A DNA stretch of 35,136 nt from Elusimicrobiota bacterium. GTDB lineage: Bacteria > Elusimicrobiota > UBA8919. Position 1 is the stretch's first letter. Each line of letters starts with the position of its first letter. Positions 20,122 to 28,493 of the stretch are shown here, piece by piece. A program made the position numbers and the translations under genes. The notes under the pieces are model-generated. The model searched no databases. It was not told the origin of the DNA and worked only from the letters and a program-made list of their open reading frames with translations. Location: positions 1 through 35,136 of the forward strand of contig JACRDL010000116.1 in the NCBI GenBank assembly GCA_016218625.1, given 5' to 3'.

Positions 20122-20332
20122 TTATCCAAATGATTTTGCGGCGGGACTTTATACCTGTTTTTATGAAGACACTGCTTTTTCGTACTCCGAAATGTCCGGC
20201 AAGAAATTCAATCAGTTTTTTATTTGCTTTTCCGTCAACAGCGGGCGATGTAATATAAACTTTATATTTATCTCCCTCTCTTTTTATTTCATTTTTTCCT
20301 GCATTAGTTACGACTTTAATTTCTAAAATCAT
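20111..20332 (-). CDS. DUF167 / YggU family protein
   Basis: 73 aa: VTNAGKNEIKREGDKYKVYITSPAVDGKANKKLIEFLAGHFGVRKSSVFIKTGIKSRRKII. Confidence 0.9.
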   Translation of the reverse strand: MILEIKVVTNAGKNEIKREGDKYKVYITSPAVDGKANKKLIEFLAGHFGVRKSSVFIKTGIKSRRKIIWINEQ

Positions 20333-21221
20333 ATTTTTTCACAATTCTATACAAACTTTTGTTAACGGGTACGGGAACTTTTAATTTTTCTGCGATTTTT
20401 ACAACCGCACCGTTTAGCGAGTCAATCTCGGTTTTCCTTTTGGATAAAATATCGGCGAGCATTGAATTGGTATTTTTTGATGTCGCAAGACATATATTTT
20501 TAATTATCTGTGCGACACCGGGGAACAGAATTTTTATTTTCATCTTTTTTGCAACCGTTACAACCTCTTTTCCTGCTTCCACAGCAACCTCAAAAAGATT
20601 TTTATACTTGATTATTTCCCCGTTTCTGACGCCGGAAATCGCCGCAACGGGATTTATCGCACAGTTCAAAACAAGTTTTGACCAAATTACCGACTCAATT
20701 TTATCGCTTAAAACTGTTTTTATTCCGCATCTATTAAAAATATCCGCGATTTGCCCGGAAAAACCGCCCTCTTCAATTATTGTCTCTCCCTTGCCCGTGT
20801 GGACAATGTCGCCTGATTTTACAAGCGTTGAGGATTCCGATGTAGTCCCGCCGATAATTCTTTTTTTGCCCAAAAATTCGGAAAGAATTTCGTAATTTCC
20901 GAGACCGTTTTGAAGAGTTAAAACAACCGTATTTTTACCCGCCATTTTTTTAATTGACGGAACGGTTGAAATTGTATCGTAGGATTTTACAAGAATTATT
21001 ACAAGGTCAGGACAGCATATTTCAGCAGGATTGGTTGTTATTTTTAATTTTGAAGACGGAATTATTGTTTTTGTAATGCCCGAAATTTTAATTCCGTTTT
21101 TTTTAAGTATTTTTTCTGTTTTTTTATTTCTTGTTAACAGATATACATCATTACCGCCTTTTGACAAAAGTCCCGCAAAAAGCGTTCCCATCGCGCCGGC
21201 GCCGATAATAGTTATTTTCAT
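20316..21221 (-). CDS. Ketopantoate reductase (PanE/ApbA) family protein
   Basis: MKITIIGAGAMGTLFAGLLSKGGNDVYLLTR; ILVKSYDT; TLQNGLGNYE; WSKLVLNCAINPVAAI. Confidence 0.88.
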   Translation of the reverse strand: MKITIIGAGAMGTLFAGLLSKGGNDVYLLTRNKKTEKILKKNGIKISGITKTIIPSSKLKITTNPAEICCPDLVIILVKSYDTISTVPSIKKMAGKNTVVLTLQNGLGNYEILSEFLGKKRIIGGTTSESSTLVKSGDIVHTGKGETIIEEGGFSGQIADIFNRCGIKTVLSDKIESVIWSKLVLNCAINPVAAISGVRNGEIIKYKNLFEVAVEAGKEVVTVAKKMKIKILFPGVAQIIKNICLATSKNTNSMLADILSKRKTEIDSLNGAVVKIAEKLKVPVPVNKSLYRIVKKYDFRN

Positions 21222-21232
21222 TTTAAAAAAAT

Positions 21233-21538
21233 CTATGCATTACCGAATGCGACTTTTCTTTCTAATTCCGAAGAAACTCTCACTGTACCGAACTTGTCTT
21301 CATATTTTTTTATGTTATCCGCAAGCGCCTGTAAAAACTTTTTTGCATGGGCGGGGCTTGTAATTATTCTCGCTCGCACTTTTGCTTTCGGCTGCTGCGG
21401 TTGGACATACACAAAATCAAAAACAAATTCCGTGTCATTATGCGTTATAAACGCAAGATTGGAATAACTTCCCTGCGCCGTCTGCTCATCAAGTTCAATC
21501 TGTATTTGAACCGGTTTCTGCTCGCCTGTTTCGGACAT
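21233..21538 (-). CDS. DUF3467 family protein
   Basis: SDLAFITHNDTEFVFDFVYVQP-like motif (SNLAFITHNDTEFVFDFVYVQPQQPKAKVRARIITSPAHAKKFLQAL); ATG at 21538 preceded by GGAGGT. Confidence 0.85.
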   Translation of the reverse strand: MSETGEQKPVQIQIELDEQTAQGSYSNLAFITHNDTEFVFDFVYVQPQQPKAKVRARIITSPAHAKKFLQALADNIKKYEDKFGTVRVSSELERKVAFGNA

Positions 21539-21590
21539 TGTCTTTACCTCCTTGAAATTTTTACCCCACTTCGTATAAATATGTTTTCCC

Positions 21591-22766
21591 TTACTGAATT
21601 TTTTTGGTTGTGGCATAAAACTCTCCCGGTCTTTGAACGCTTAAACCGAAATAATACTTAATAAAATCTACCGTTCTTTTTGCGGCAAAACCGTCGCCGT
21701 AAGGATTGGTGCTTTTTGCTATTTTGTTGTATTCGCTTTTATCGGTTAAAAGTTTTTTTGCTTCTTTAAAAATTATTTTTTCGTTTGTCCCGACCAGTTT
21801 TACCGTTCCTGATACGACCGCTTCCGGCCTTTCCGTAACGCTTCTCATAACAAGCACCGGTTTTCCCAAAGACGGTGCTTCCTCTTGCAAACCACCGGAA
21901 TCGGTTAAAATCAGGTACGAAATTTTCATCAAATTGGCGAAATCGGAATAATTTAAAGGCGGCACCAAATATACATTTTTTAATTTTCCGAGAATTTTAT
22001 GGACGGGAATTTTCACATTGGGGTTCGGGTGAACGGGATAAATGATTTTGCAGTCAGGGAATTCCCTTAAAATTTTTTTAATGGCATTGCATATATTTTC
22101 AATCGATTTTCCGAAATTTTCACGACGGTGTGCAGTGACTAAAATAAGCGGGAAGTGGGAAGTGGGAAGTGGGAAGTGTTTTTTTAATGTTGGATTTTGG
22201 AATTTATGCTTTTTTTTCAGAATCATATAAAGTGCGTCTATGACGGTATTACCTGTAATAAAAATGTTTTTCGGGTTTATATTTTCTTTAAGAAGCGCTT
22301 TTTTCGCCGTTAATGTAGGACAAAAGTAAATATCGGAGATAGCATCGGTAAGATGCCGGTTTATCTCTTCAGGATAAGGATTGAATTTATCGTAGGAACG
22401 CAGACCGGCCTCAACATGCCCGACGGGGATTTTCAGATAATACGATGCAAGGGCGGCCGCAAAAGTAGTTGTCGTGTCGCCGTGCACTAAAACCATATCC
22501 GGTTTTTCTTTTTTGAGAATCGGCTCAAGTTTTTTCAGCACGGAAGTTGTAATTTGAAAAAGCGATTGGTTTTCCATCATTATATTCAAATCGTAATCCG
22601 GTTTAATAGCAAATATTTCTAAAACATCGTCTAGTAAATGTCTATGCTGTGCCGTAACACAAACCTTAACTCCAAACTCCGAACTCCGAACTCCGAACTC
22701 TTTAATCACCGGAATCATTTTTATGGCTTCGGGACGGGTTCCAAAAACGAATAGGATTTTTTTCAT
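21591..22766 (-). CDS. wecB: UDP-N-acetylglucosamine 2-epimerase (non-hydrolysing)
   Basis: LFVFGTRPEAIKMIPVI, VHGDTTTTFAAALASYYLKIPVGHVEAGLRS, LVTAHRRENFG, DSGGLQEEAPSLGKPVLVMR. Confidence 0.93.
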   Translation of the reverse strand: MKKILFVFGTRPEAIKMIPVIKEFGVRSSEFGVKVCVTAQHRHLLDDVLEIFAIKPDYDLNIMMENQSLFQITTSVLKKLEPILKKEKPDMVLVHGDTTTTFAAALASYYLKIPVGHVEAGLRSYDKFNPYPEEINRHLTDAISDIYFCPTLTAKKALLKENINPKNIFITGNTVIDALYMILKKKHKFQNPTLKKHFPLPTSHFPLILVTAHRRENFGKSIENICNAIKKILREFPDCKIIYPVHPNPNVKIPVHKILGKLKNVYLVPPLNYSDFANLMKISYLILTDSGGLQEEAPSLGKPVLVMRSVTERPEAVVSGTVKLVGTNEKIIFKEAKKLLTDKSEYNKIAKSTNPYGDGFAAKRTVDFIKYYFGLSVQRPGEFYATTKKIQ

Positions 22767-22817
22767 ATAATGTTATTTTACAAACGATGCTAATATATGT
22801 CAATAACTTTATTGGAA

Positions 22818-23660
22818 TTATTTCTCAAAATATCTCCGTGTAATTTTTAGGTCATTTCTTATTCGTTGCGCGAGTTTTTTAACGGAAAGAAATTTTTTAT
22901 CATTTCTAATTTTTGAAAGCAGTTCAACGCTAATTTTTTTCCCGTATAGCCGGCCGTCAAAACCGAGAATATAAACCTCAACCGTTTTAGCGGATAAACC
23001 GAGCGTCGGTCTTCCGCCTATGTATGTTATTGAATGATATTTTTTTTTGCCGATTTTTACTTTTGATGTAAAAATTCCTTCCGGCAGTAATTTTTCTTTT
23101 TTTACGCTCAAATTTGCCGTCGGAAATCCGAGTTTTTTTCCGAGACCCAGACCTTTTATAACTTTTCCCTCAAAAGTATAGTTTTGTCCGAGCATCCGAT
23201 TGACCTTTTCAATCTTTCCTCCAAGCAGTTCTTTTTTTATCAGCGTTGAAGAAATTATTTTGTTTTTATATCTGACCGGCGTAGCAATAATTACTTTTGG
23301 GCAAAATTTTTTTATCGTTTTGACGCTGCCACATCTTCCTTTTCCGAATCTGAAATCGTAGCCGATAACAATACAAAAACAATTTTTCAAATATAATTTT
23401 AAGAAATTTTCGGGAATTAAATTTTTAATTTTATTGAACGGCAGAACCCTAACTTTTTTAATGCCCTGTAATTTTATCAGATGAGTTTTTTCAGTCAAAG
23501 TTGAAAGCACACCCGATTGTTTTTTCGGGATATTATCAAAGGTCAGAACAACCGTTTCTGAATTATAATTCCTGGCATAATCTACGGCTGTTTTAAGAAC
23601 CCTCTGATGCCCGAGATGGACGCCGTCAAACATTCCTATGGCAACAACTTTTTTTTTCAT
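22818..23660 (-). CDS. ribF: Bifunctional riboflavin kinase / FAD synthetase
   Basis: MKKKVVAIGMFDGVHLGHQRVL, GYDFRFGKGR, GLGLGKKLGFPTANL. Confidence 0.95.
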   Translation of the reverse strand: MKKKVVAIGMFDGVHLGHQRVLKTAVDYARNYNSETVVLTFDNIPKKQSGVLSTLTEKTHLIKLQGIKKVRVLPFNKIKNLIPENFLKLYLKNCFCIVIGYDFRFGKGRCGSVKTIKKFCPKVIIATPVRYKNKIISSTLIKKELLGGKIEKVNRMLGQNYTFEGKVIKGLGLGKKLGFPTANLSVKKEKLLPEGIFTSKVKIGKKKYHSITYIGGRPTLGLSAKTVEVYILGFDGRLYGKKISVELLSKIRNDKKFLSVKKLAQRIRNDLKITRRYFEK

Positions 23661-23670
23661 AAGAATTCTG

Positions 23671-23697
23671 GAACGCAGATTAAAAATCTGCGGCTAC
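23671..23697. repeat. Short intergenic hairpin (GCAGATT...AATCTGC followed by GGCTAC)
   Basis: gaacgcagattaaaaatctgcggctac between truB end and ribF start. Confidence 0.6.
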
Positions 23698-23702
23698 ATT
23701 TT

Positions 23703-24335
23703 TCATAAATCATTTATATTGAGTGCTTTATCAACTGAATATTTCCCGATTTTTTCTCGCACAAGAGAAGATACGGTAGCACAGGTACCAAGTTTTTTTG
23801 CGATATCTTCAACCAATGTCCTTATGTAAGTGCCTTTGGAACAATCAACCCGCAATTCAATTGTTTCCCTGTTAAAACTCAACAGTTTGATTTTTTTTAT
23901 TTCAACAAATCGCGGCTTTATTTTAACTTTTATTCCTGCACGGGCATATTCGTAAAGTTTTTTTCCTTTATATTTTATTGCGGAATAGATAGGCGGAGTT
24001 TGTTTTATTTTTCCTTCAAATTTTTTTAGAATTTTTTCTATTTTCCTTCTGTGCAATTCGGGAAGAACGGATTTTTGCGTAATTTTACCGTCCACATCTC
24101 CGGTATCCGTTTTAATACCGAGATGCATTTCAACATGATACCTTTTTTCCAGAGCCATAAACTTTTGCGATTGTTTTGTTGCCTCATCAATCAAAACGAT
24201 AAGCAGTCCGGAAGCCAACGGGTCAAGTGTTCCGGCGTGTCCGATTTTTTTCGGATGAAGTTTTTTTTTAAGTATTCTTATTACATCATATGAAGTAATT
24301 CCGGATGGCTTATTTATCAAAAGAACATTTTTCAT
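23703..24335 (-). CDS. truB: tRNA pseudouridine55 synthase TruB
   Basis: LINKPSGITSYDVIRILKKKLHPKKIGHAGTLDPLASGLLIV. Confidence 0.96.
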   Translation of the reverse strand: MKNVLLINKPSGITSYDVIRILKKKLHPKKIGHAGTLDPLASGLLIVLIDEATKQSQKFMALEKRYHVEMHLGIKTDTGDVDGKITQKSVLPELHRRKIEKILKKFEGKIKQTPPIYSAIKYKGKKLYEYARAGIKVKIKPRFVEIKKIKLLSFNRETIELRVDCSKGTYIRTLVEDIAKKLGTCATVSSLVREKIGKYSVDKALNINDL

Positions 24336-24354
24336 ACACAGATTACACGGATTT

Positions 24355-25359
24355 TTAACGGCGATTATACAGATATTTTTCTACAACAGGAATAACAATC
24401 TTTACAACTCTCTCCATTTTTCCTTTAATCGTGCAGCCGGCAGCATTTTTGTGACCGCCACCGCCAAACTTTTGAGCAATTTTATTTACATCAATATCTT
24501 TTACCGAGCGAAAACTCACTTTAACAAAATTTTTCTTCTGTGTTTCTCTAAAAAGCAACCACACAAGCACATTAGGAATCATACCGGCATAATTTATTAT
24601 TTCTTCAGTGTCTTCGGGAGCGGTTTTTGTTTCATAAAAATCCTTGTTCATAATCTGAATATATGCAATTTTATCTGTTTTATCAATTTTAATATTTCTC
24701 AATGATGCTCCTAAAAGGCGAAGGGTATTAAGAGATTTTGTCCCGTAAACATTTTTTTCAATAACCGGTGGTTCAACACCGCTTCTTAAAAGTTCGGATG
24801 CAATAATGTGCGATTGGGCGTTTGTATTCGTTTGAGTAAAATTATGGGTATCAGTCACAATTCCGACATAAAGCGAGATCGCTTCTTCTTTCGTCAACGG
24901 CAGTTCCAGAGACATAAAAAGATAAAAAATCATTTCTGAAACGGAAGACGAGTGGGAATCGGTCCAGTTGATATCAGCCCATTTTCTCTCATAGGCGTGA
25001 TGGTCTATGTTTATCGTAATTTTTGACTGCTTTTCGGGATTTATGATGTTTCCGAGTCGGTAAAGTTCGGAACACTCTAAAATTATCGCTACATCAAATT
25101 GGCGGTCGGTCTTTTTTACTTTTTTTATTTTTTCGGAATCAGAAAGAAATTTCAGGAAGGACGGAACGGAATCATAACTAAAAAGTTCAACATTTTTTTT
25201 CAGACGTATAAGTAGCGAGTACAGGGCTAATATCCCGCCGATAGTATCGCCGTCGGGTCTTTGATGACCTGCTACGAAAAAAAATTTATTTTTTGGATTT
25301 TTTAGAACGCTTTTTAGGGCAGCGAGCTGGCTTATGTATTTTCGGGGAACTTTCAGCAA
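24355..25359 (-). CDS. DHH-family phosphoesterase (NrnA-like bifunctional oligoribonuclease/PAP phosphatase)
   Basis: AGHQRPDGDTIGG, INIDHH, GIVTDTHNF, FGGGGHKNAAGC; likely TTG start at 25359 with GAGGAGG six nt upstream. Confidence 0.88.
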   Translation of the reverse strand: MLKVPRKYISQLAALKSVLKNPKNKFFFVAGHQRPDGDTIGGILALYSLLIRLKKNVELFSYDSVPSFLKFLSDSEKIKKVKKTDRQFDVAIILECSELYRLGNIINPEKQSKITINIDHHAYERKWADINWTDSHSSSVSEMIFYLFMSLELPLTKEEAISLYVGIVTDTHNFTQTNTNAQSHIIASELLRSGVEPPVIEKNVYGTKSLNTLRLLGASLRNIKIDKTDKIAYIQIMNKDFYETKTAPEDTEEIINYAGMIPNVLVWLLFRETQKKNFVKVSFRSVKDIDVNKIAQKFGGGGHKNAAGCTIKGKMERVVKIVIPVVEKYLYNRR

Positions 25360-25702
25360 TTTTTTCCTCCTCAATTTTATTAAGAAGTTCAAATATCCTT
25401 GATGCTTTTTCCTGCGTATCGTCATATTCAAATTTTATGACGGGCGTGTATTTTATATGAAGATTTTTTCCCATTTCTACATTTATAAAAGATCTGGAGT
25501 TTTCCAGTGACTTCGCTGTTTTTCTCTTTTCCTCGTCGGAACCTATGACACTGTAATAAACGGTGGCATTGCGCAAGTCCGGAGTCACCTTAACATCGGT
25601 AATGGTAGTGAACCCGATTTCATCCGCAAGATAGCGTATAAAAATTTCGGAAAGGCGCTCTTTCAAAACCTGATTTATTCTCGCACATCTCAATTCGCTC
25701 AT
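25286..25702 (-). CDS. rbfA: Ribosome-binding factor A
   Basis: MSELRCARINQVLKERLSEIFIR...ITDVKVTPDLRNATVYYSV; neighbours DHH-truB-ribF. Confidence 0.9.
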   Translation of the reverse strand: MSELRCARINQVLKERLSEIFIRYLADEIGFTTITDVKVTPDLRNATVYYSVIGSDEEKRKTAKSLENSRSFINVEMGKNLHIKYTPVIKFEYDDTQEKASRIFELLNKIEEEKIAESSPKIHKPARCPKKRSKKSKK

Positions 25703-25706
25703 ATAT

Positions 25707-26087
25707 TTATACGAGTTCAACCATTAAACATGAATTATGAATTACTTTTATGTTACTCTGCTCGCAAAACTTTATTGCCTTTTCGCTTTCCGCACCGGGT
25801 TGCATCCAGACATATTTTACTTCCTTTTTTTTACATTCTTCAACAATTTTTTCTGTCGCTTCCGGCGGCGTTACAATATCAACCGCATCAACCTTTTCTG
25901 AAATTTCCAAAACAGACCTATAAACTTTAACGCCCTCTAACTCGGAAATACTCGGATTAACAGGAAAAACATTGTAACCTTTTTCTTTAAGTTGTAAAAA
26001 AATTTTGTAAGCGACTTTTTCTTTTGAACGGAAAGACCCCGCAACGGCGATATTTTTCTGTGCTAAAAACTCTTTAATTATATCCAT
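25707..26087 (-). CDS. CoA-binding domain (YccU-like) protein
   Basis: NIAVAGSFRSKEKVAYKIFLQLKEKGYNVFPVNPSISELEGVKVYRSVLEISEKVDAVDIVTPPE. Confidence 0.85.
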   Translation of the reverse strand: MDIIKEFLAQKNIAVAGSFRSKEKVAYKIFLQLKEKGYNVFPVNPSISELEGVKVYRSVLEISEKVDAVDIVTPPEATEKIVEECKKKEVKYVWMQPGAESEKAIKFCEQSNIKVIHNSCLMVELV

Positions 26088-26659
26088 CAATAATTTTCTG
26101 CAAGCACTTCGTAATAACCTTGAGGATGTTTGCAGGCAGGACACTCTTTAGGCGGAACTTTCCCCTCAAAAATGTAGCCGCAGTTCCGACAATGCCATTT
26201 TACAATTTTTTCTTTTTTGAAAAAACTGCCGTCATCCAACTGTTTTGCAAGTTTTCTGTATCGCTCTTCGTGGAATTTTTCAACTTTTGCTATCTGTTTG
26301 AAGGATTCCGCAATATCTGCGAAACCTTCCTTCCGGGCAACCTTTTCAAAATCGGAATAAATAGTAGTCCACTCAATATTTTCACCGACAGCCGCATGGT
26401 GCAGATTTTCTAATGTTTCCTTTGTAATTCCCGCCGGATAACTCGCAGTAATTTCTAAATCCCCACCCTCAAGATATTTGAAAAAAACCTTTGCATGTTC
26501 TTTTTCATTTTCCGCCGTCTCAAGAAAAATTGCCGCTATCTGTTCATAACCCTCTTTTTTGGCCGCAGATGCAAAATATGTGTATCTGTTTCTCGCCTGT
26601 GATTCTCCCGCGAATGCCTTTAAAAGATTTTCTTCCGTCTCACTTCCTTTTAGTTTCAT
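26087..26659 (-). CDS. Rubrerythrin
   Basis: AFAGESQARNRYTYFASAAKKEGYEQIAAIFLETAENEKEHAK plus C-terminal rubredoxin CRNCGYIFEGKVPPKECPACKHPQGYYEV. Confidence 0.95.
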   Translation of the reverse strand: MKLKGSETEENLLKAFAGESQARNRYTYFASAAKKEGYEQIAAIFLETAENEKEHAKVFFKYLEGGDLEITASYPAGITKETLENLHHAAVGENIEWTTIYSDFEKVARKEGFADIAESFKQIAKVEKFHEERYRKLAKQLDDGSFFKKEKIVKWHCRNCGYIFEGKVPPKECPACKHPQGYYEVLAENY

Positions 26660-26900
26660 CTTTTTCTCCCTTCAACATATCCCGAATTTCTTTCCATTTT
26701 TCTTCGCCCAAACATTCCCGTGCTGACTTGCACCACTCAATACAAGAAGGGACTTTTTCTTTGTGAACGAATTTTCTGCAGTTAGGACATTTCACGCGGA
26801 GTTCGTCGGAAAAAATCTCAACTTCCTGCCCGCAATTTTTGCAGATATAAACACCGACTTTTAAATTTCTTGATGACTGTCCCGGACATCTATCAAACAT
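26640..26900 (-). CDS. Small zinc-ribbon protein
   Basis: VYICKNCGQEVEIFSDELRVKCPNCRKFVHKEKVPSCIEWCKSARECLGEEKW; overlaps rubrerythrin start. Confidence 0.7.
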   Translation of the reverse strand: MFDRCPGQSSRNLKVGVYICKNCGQEVEIFSDELRVKCPNCRKFVHKEKVPSCIEWCKSARECLGEEKWKEIRDMLKGEKDETKRK

Positions 26901-26916
26901 TTTCTTAGTTATTTTT

Positions 26917-27027
26917 AACCACGAATTAACACTAATTTGCACGAATAAACTTGCCCCGTAAAGTTTTAATACGGGGTTCGTGCCTACAATCTTTTTAATT
27001 CACGATTATTCGTGTCTATTCGTGGTT
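26917..27027. repeat. Intergenic inverted repeat (aaccacgaatt...attcgtggtt) with nested CCCCGTA...TACGGGG hairpin
   Basis: Arms aaccacgaattaacactaatttgcacgaat / aattcacgattattcgtgtctattcgtggtt; nested hairpin 26954-26976. Confidence 0.8.
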
Positions 27028-27049
27028 GCGTTTTATCGTATTATTTCTG

Positions 27050-28102
27050 TCAGAATTGACTTAAAAAATCCAGATCGTTTTCGTAAAAAAGCCTCATATT
27101 ATCAATTCCCAATTTAAGCATTGCTACCCGTTCTATACCAATTCCGAAAGCATAGCCGGTATATTTTTCTGTATCGTAGCCGACCGACTTAAACACTTTC
27201 GGGTTGACCATTCCGCATCCCAAAAGTTCCACCCAGCCGGTTTGTTTGCAAACACTACATCCAATTCCCTTGCAGATCAAACACTGCATATCAACCTCGG
27301 CGGACGGTTCAGTAAAAGGAAAAAAACTCGGTCTAAACCTTGAGGGAACATTTTCGCCGAACATTTTTTTCACAAAAATTTCAAGCACCGCTTTTAAGTC
27401 GGCAAATGTTACATCCGTATCAACGGCAAGTCCCTCAACCTGATGAAAAACAAAAGAATGGGATGCGTCAACGGCTTCGTGTCTATAAACCTTACCGGGC
27501 GCAATTATCCTTATCGGAGGTTTTTGCTTTTCCATTACCCTTACCTGCACGGGTGAGGTATGAGTTCTAAGTAGTAAATCTTCATTTTTAATTTTTAATT
27601 TTTCATTTTTAATTGCTACATAAAATGTATCCTGCAAATCTCTTGAAGGATGGTCTTTGGGAATATTCAGCGCGGTAAAATTATAGTAATCCGTCTCTAT
27701 TTCGGGACCGGTAGCGATATTAAATCCTAAATTAACAAAAATATCTTTCACCTCATTCATTATCTGTGTTAACGGATGAAGTTTGCCGAAATCAAATGGC
27801 TTTCCCGGAAGTGTTATGTCAATTGCATTTTTTGTCCCGATGTAACATCGGGACGCTTCGTGTATGTTTTTCTTCTTTATTTCTATGAATTGTTTTTCAA
27901 TCGCATAAGTAATATTTTTTTTTATTGTATTTATTTCCCTTCCGACCGTTTTTTTTTCAGGAAGCGCCAGTTTAGAAAGTTCCGACAGTTTTTCCGTTAT
28001 GATTCCTTTTCTTCCGAGATATTTTAGACGGACTCTTTCAAGTTCTTCCTGTGTCTGACTTTTTGATATTTCTTCAATCGCGTTTTTTTCTATCCCTTTC
28101 AT
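27050..28102 (-). CDS. pheS: Phenylalanyl-tRNA synthetase alpha subunit
   Basis: FNFTALNIPKDHPSRDLQDTFY-like region, LLRTHTSPVQVRVM, FHQVEGLAVD, GCGMVNPKVF, AFGIGIERVAMLKLGIDNMRLFYENDLDFLSQF. Confidence 0.97.
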   Translation of the reverse strand: MKGIEKNAIEEISKSQTQEELERVRLKYLGRKGIITEKLSELSKLALPEKKTVGREINTIKKNITYAIEKQFIEIKKKNIHEASRCYIGTKNAIDITLPGKPFDFGKLHPLTQIMNEVKDIFVNLGFNIATGPEIETDYYNFTALNIPKDHPSRDLQDTFYVAIKNEKLKIKNEDLLLRTHTSPVQVRVMEKQKPPIRIIAPGKVYRHEAVDASHSFVFHQVEGLAVDTDVTFADLKAVLEIFVKKMFGENVPSRFRPSFFPFTEPSAEVDMQCLICKGIGCSVCKQTGWVELLGCGMVNPKVFKSVGYDTEKYTGYAFGIGIERVAMLKLGIDNMRLFYENDLDFLSQF

Positions 28103-28119
28103 ATTCTTACCACTAATAT

Positions 28120-28198
28120 GTCATGCTGAATGAAATGAAGCATCTCGGTTTTCAACACCGAGACCCTTCGCTTCGCTCAGGGTGACACTTCGTGTCAT
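28120..28198. repeat. Intergenic palindromic repeat of the 'gtcatgctgaa...agcatctcgg / ccgagacccttcgcttcgctcagggtgac' type
   Basis: Sequence read directly upstream of pheS start; pairs catctcggttttcaacaccgagaccc. Confidence 0.75.
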
Positions 28199-28211
28199 CT
28201 TTAATTGCCTT

Positions 28212-28493
28212 TTATAATCCCACTAATTTTTCCAGATGTTTTCTCGCGGTCTTATGGTCGGGTATTATTTCCAGCGTCTTTTCATACATTTTTTTAGCGC
28301 CGGAGGAATCATTCTTTGCTTCCTTTACTATCCCCATATTAAAATATGCGTCGGCATTTTTCGGATTTATTTTTATTACCTTTTCAAATTCCTCAATCGC
28401 TTCGTCATATTTACCGCTGATAAAATAAAACTTACCCATTTCTATCAGGTCAATTTCTTCTTTTGAAAAATTTTTTGGCATTGGTTTTTTCAT
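28212..28493 (-). CDS. TPR-repeat protein
   Basis: GKFYFISGKYDEAIEEFEKVIKINPKNADAYFNMGIVKEAKNDSSGAKKMYEKTLEI. Confidence 0.85.
   Translation of the reverse strand: MKKPMPKNFSKEEIDLIEMGKFYFISGKYDEAIEEFEKVIKINPKNADAYFNMGIVKEAKNDSSGAKKMYEKTLEIIPDHKTARKHLEKLVGL

Noticed and set aside
20359-20895. 178-aa plus-strand ORF
   Set aside because: Antisense to the PanE-like gene; no recognisable motif.
25359-25431. Upstream extension of the DHH protein (MNMTIRRKKHQGYLNF...)
   Set aside because: Reads through the rbfA C-terminus in another frame; TTG at 25359 with GAGGAGG is a better start.
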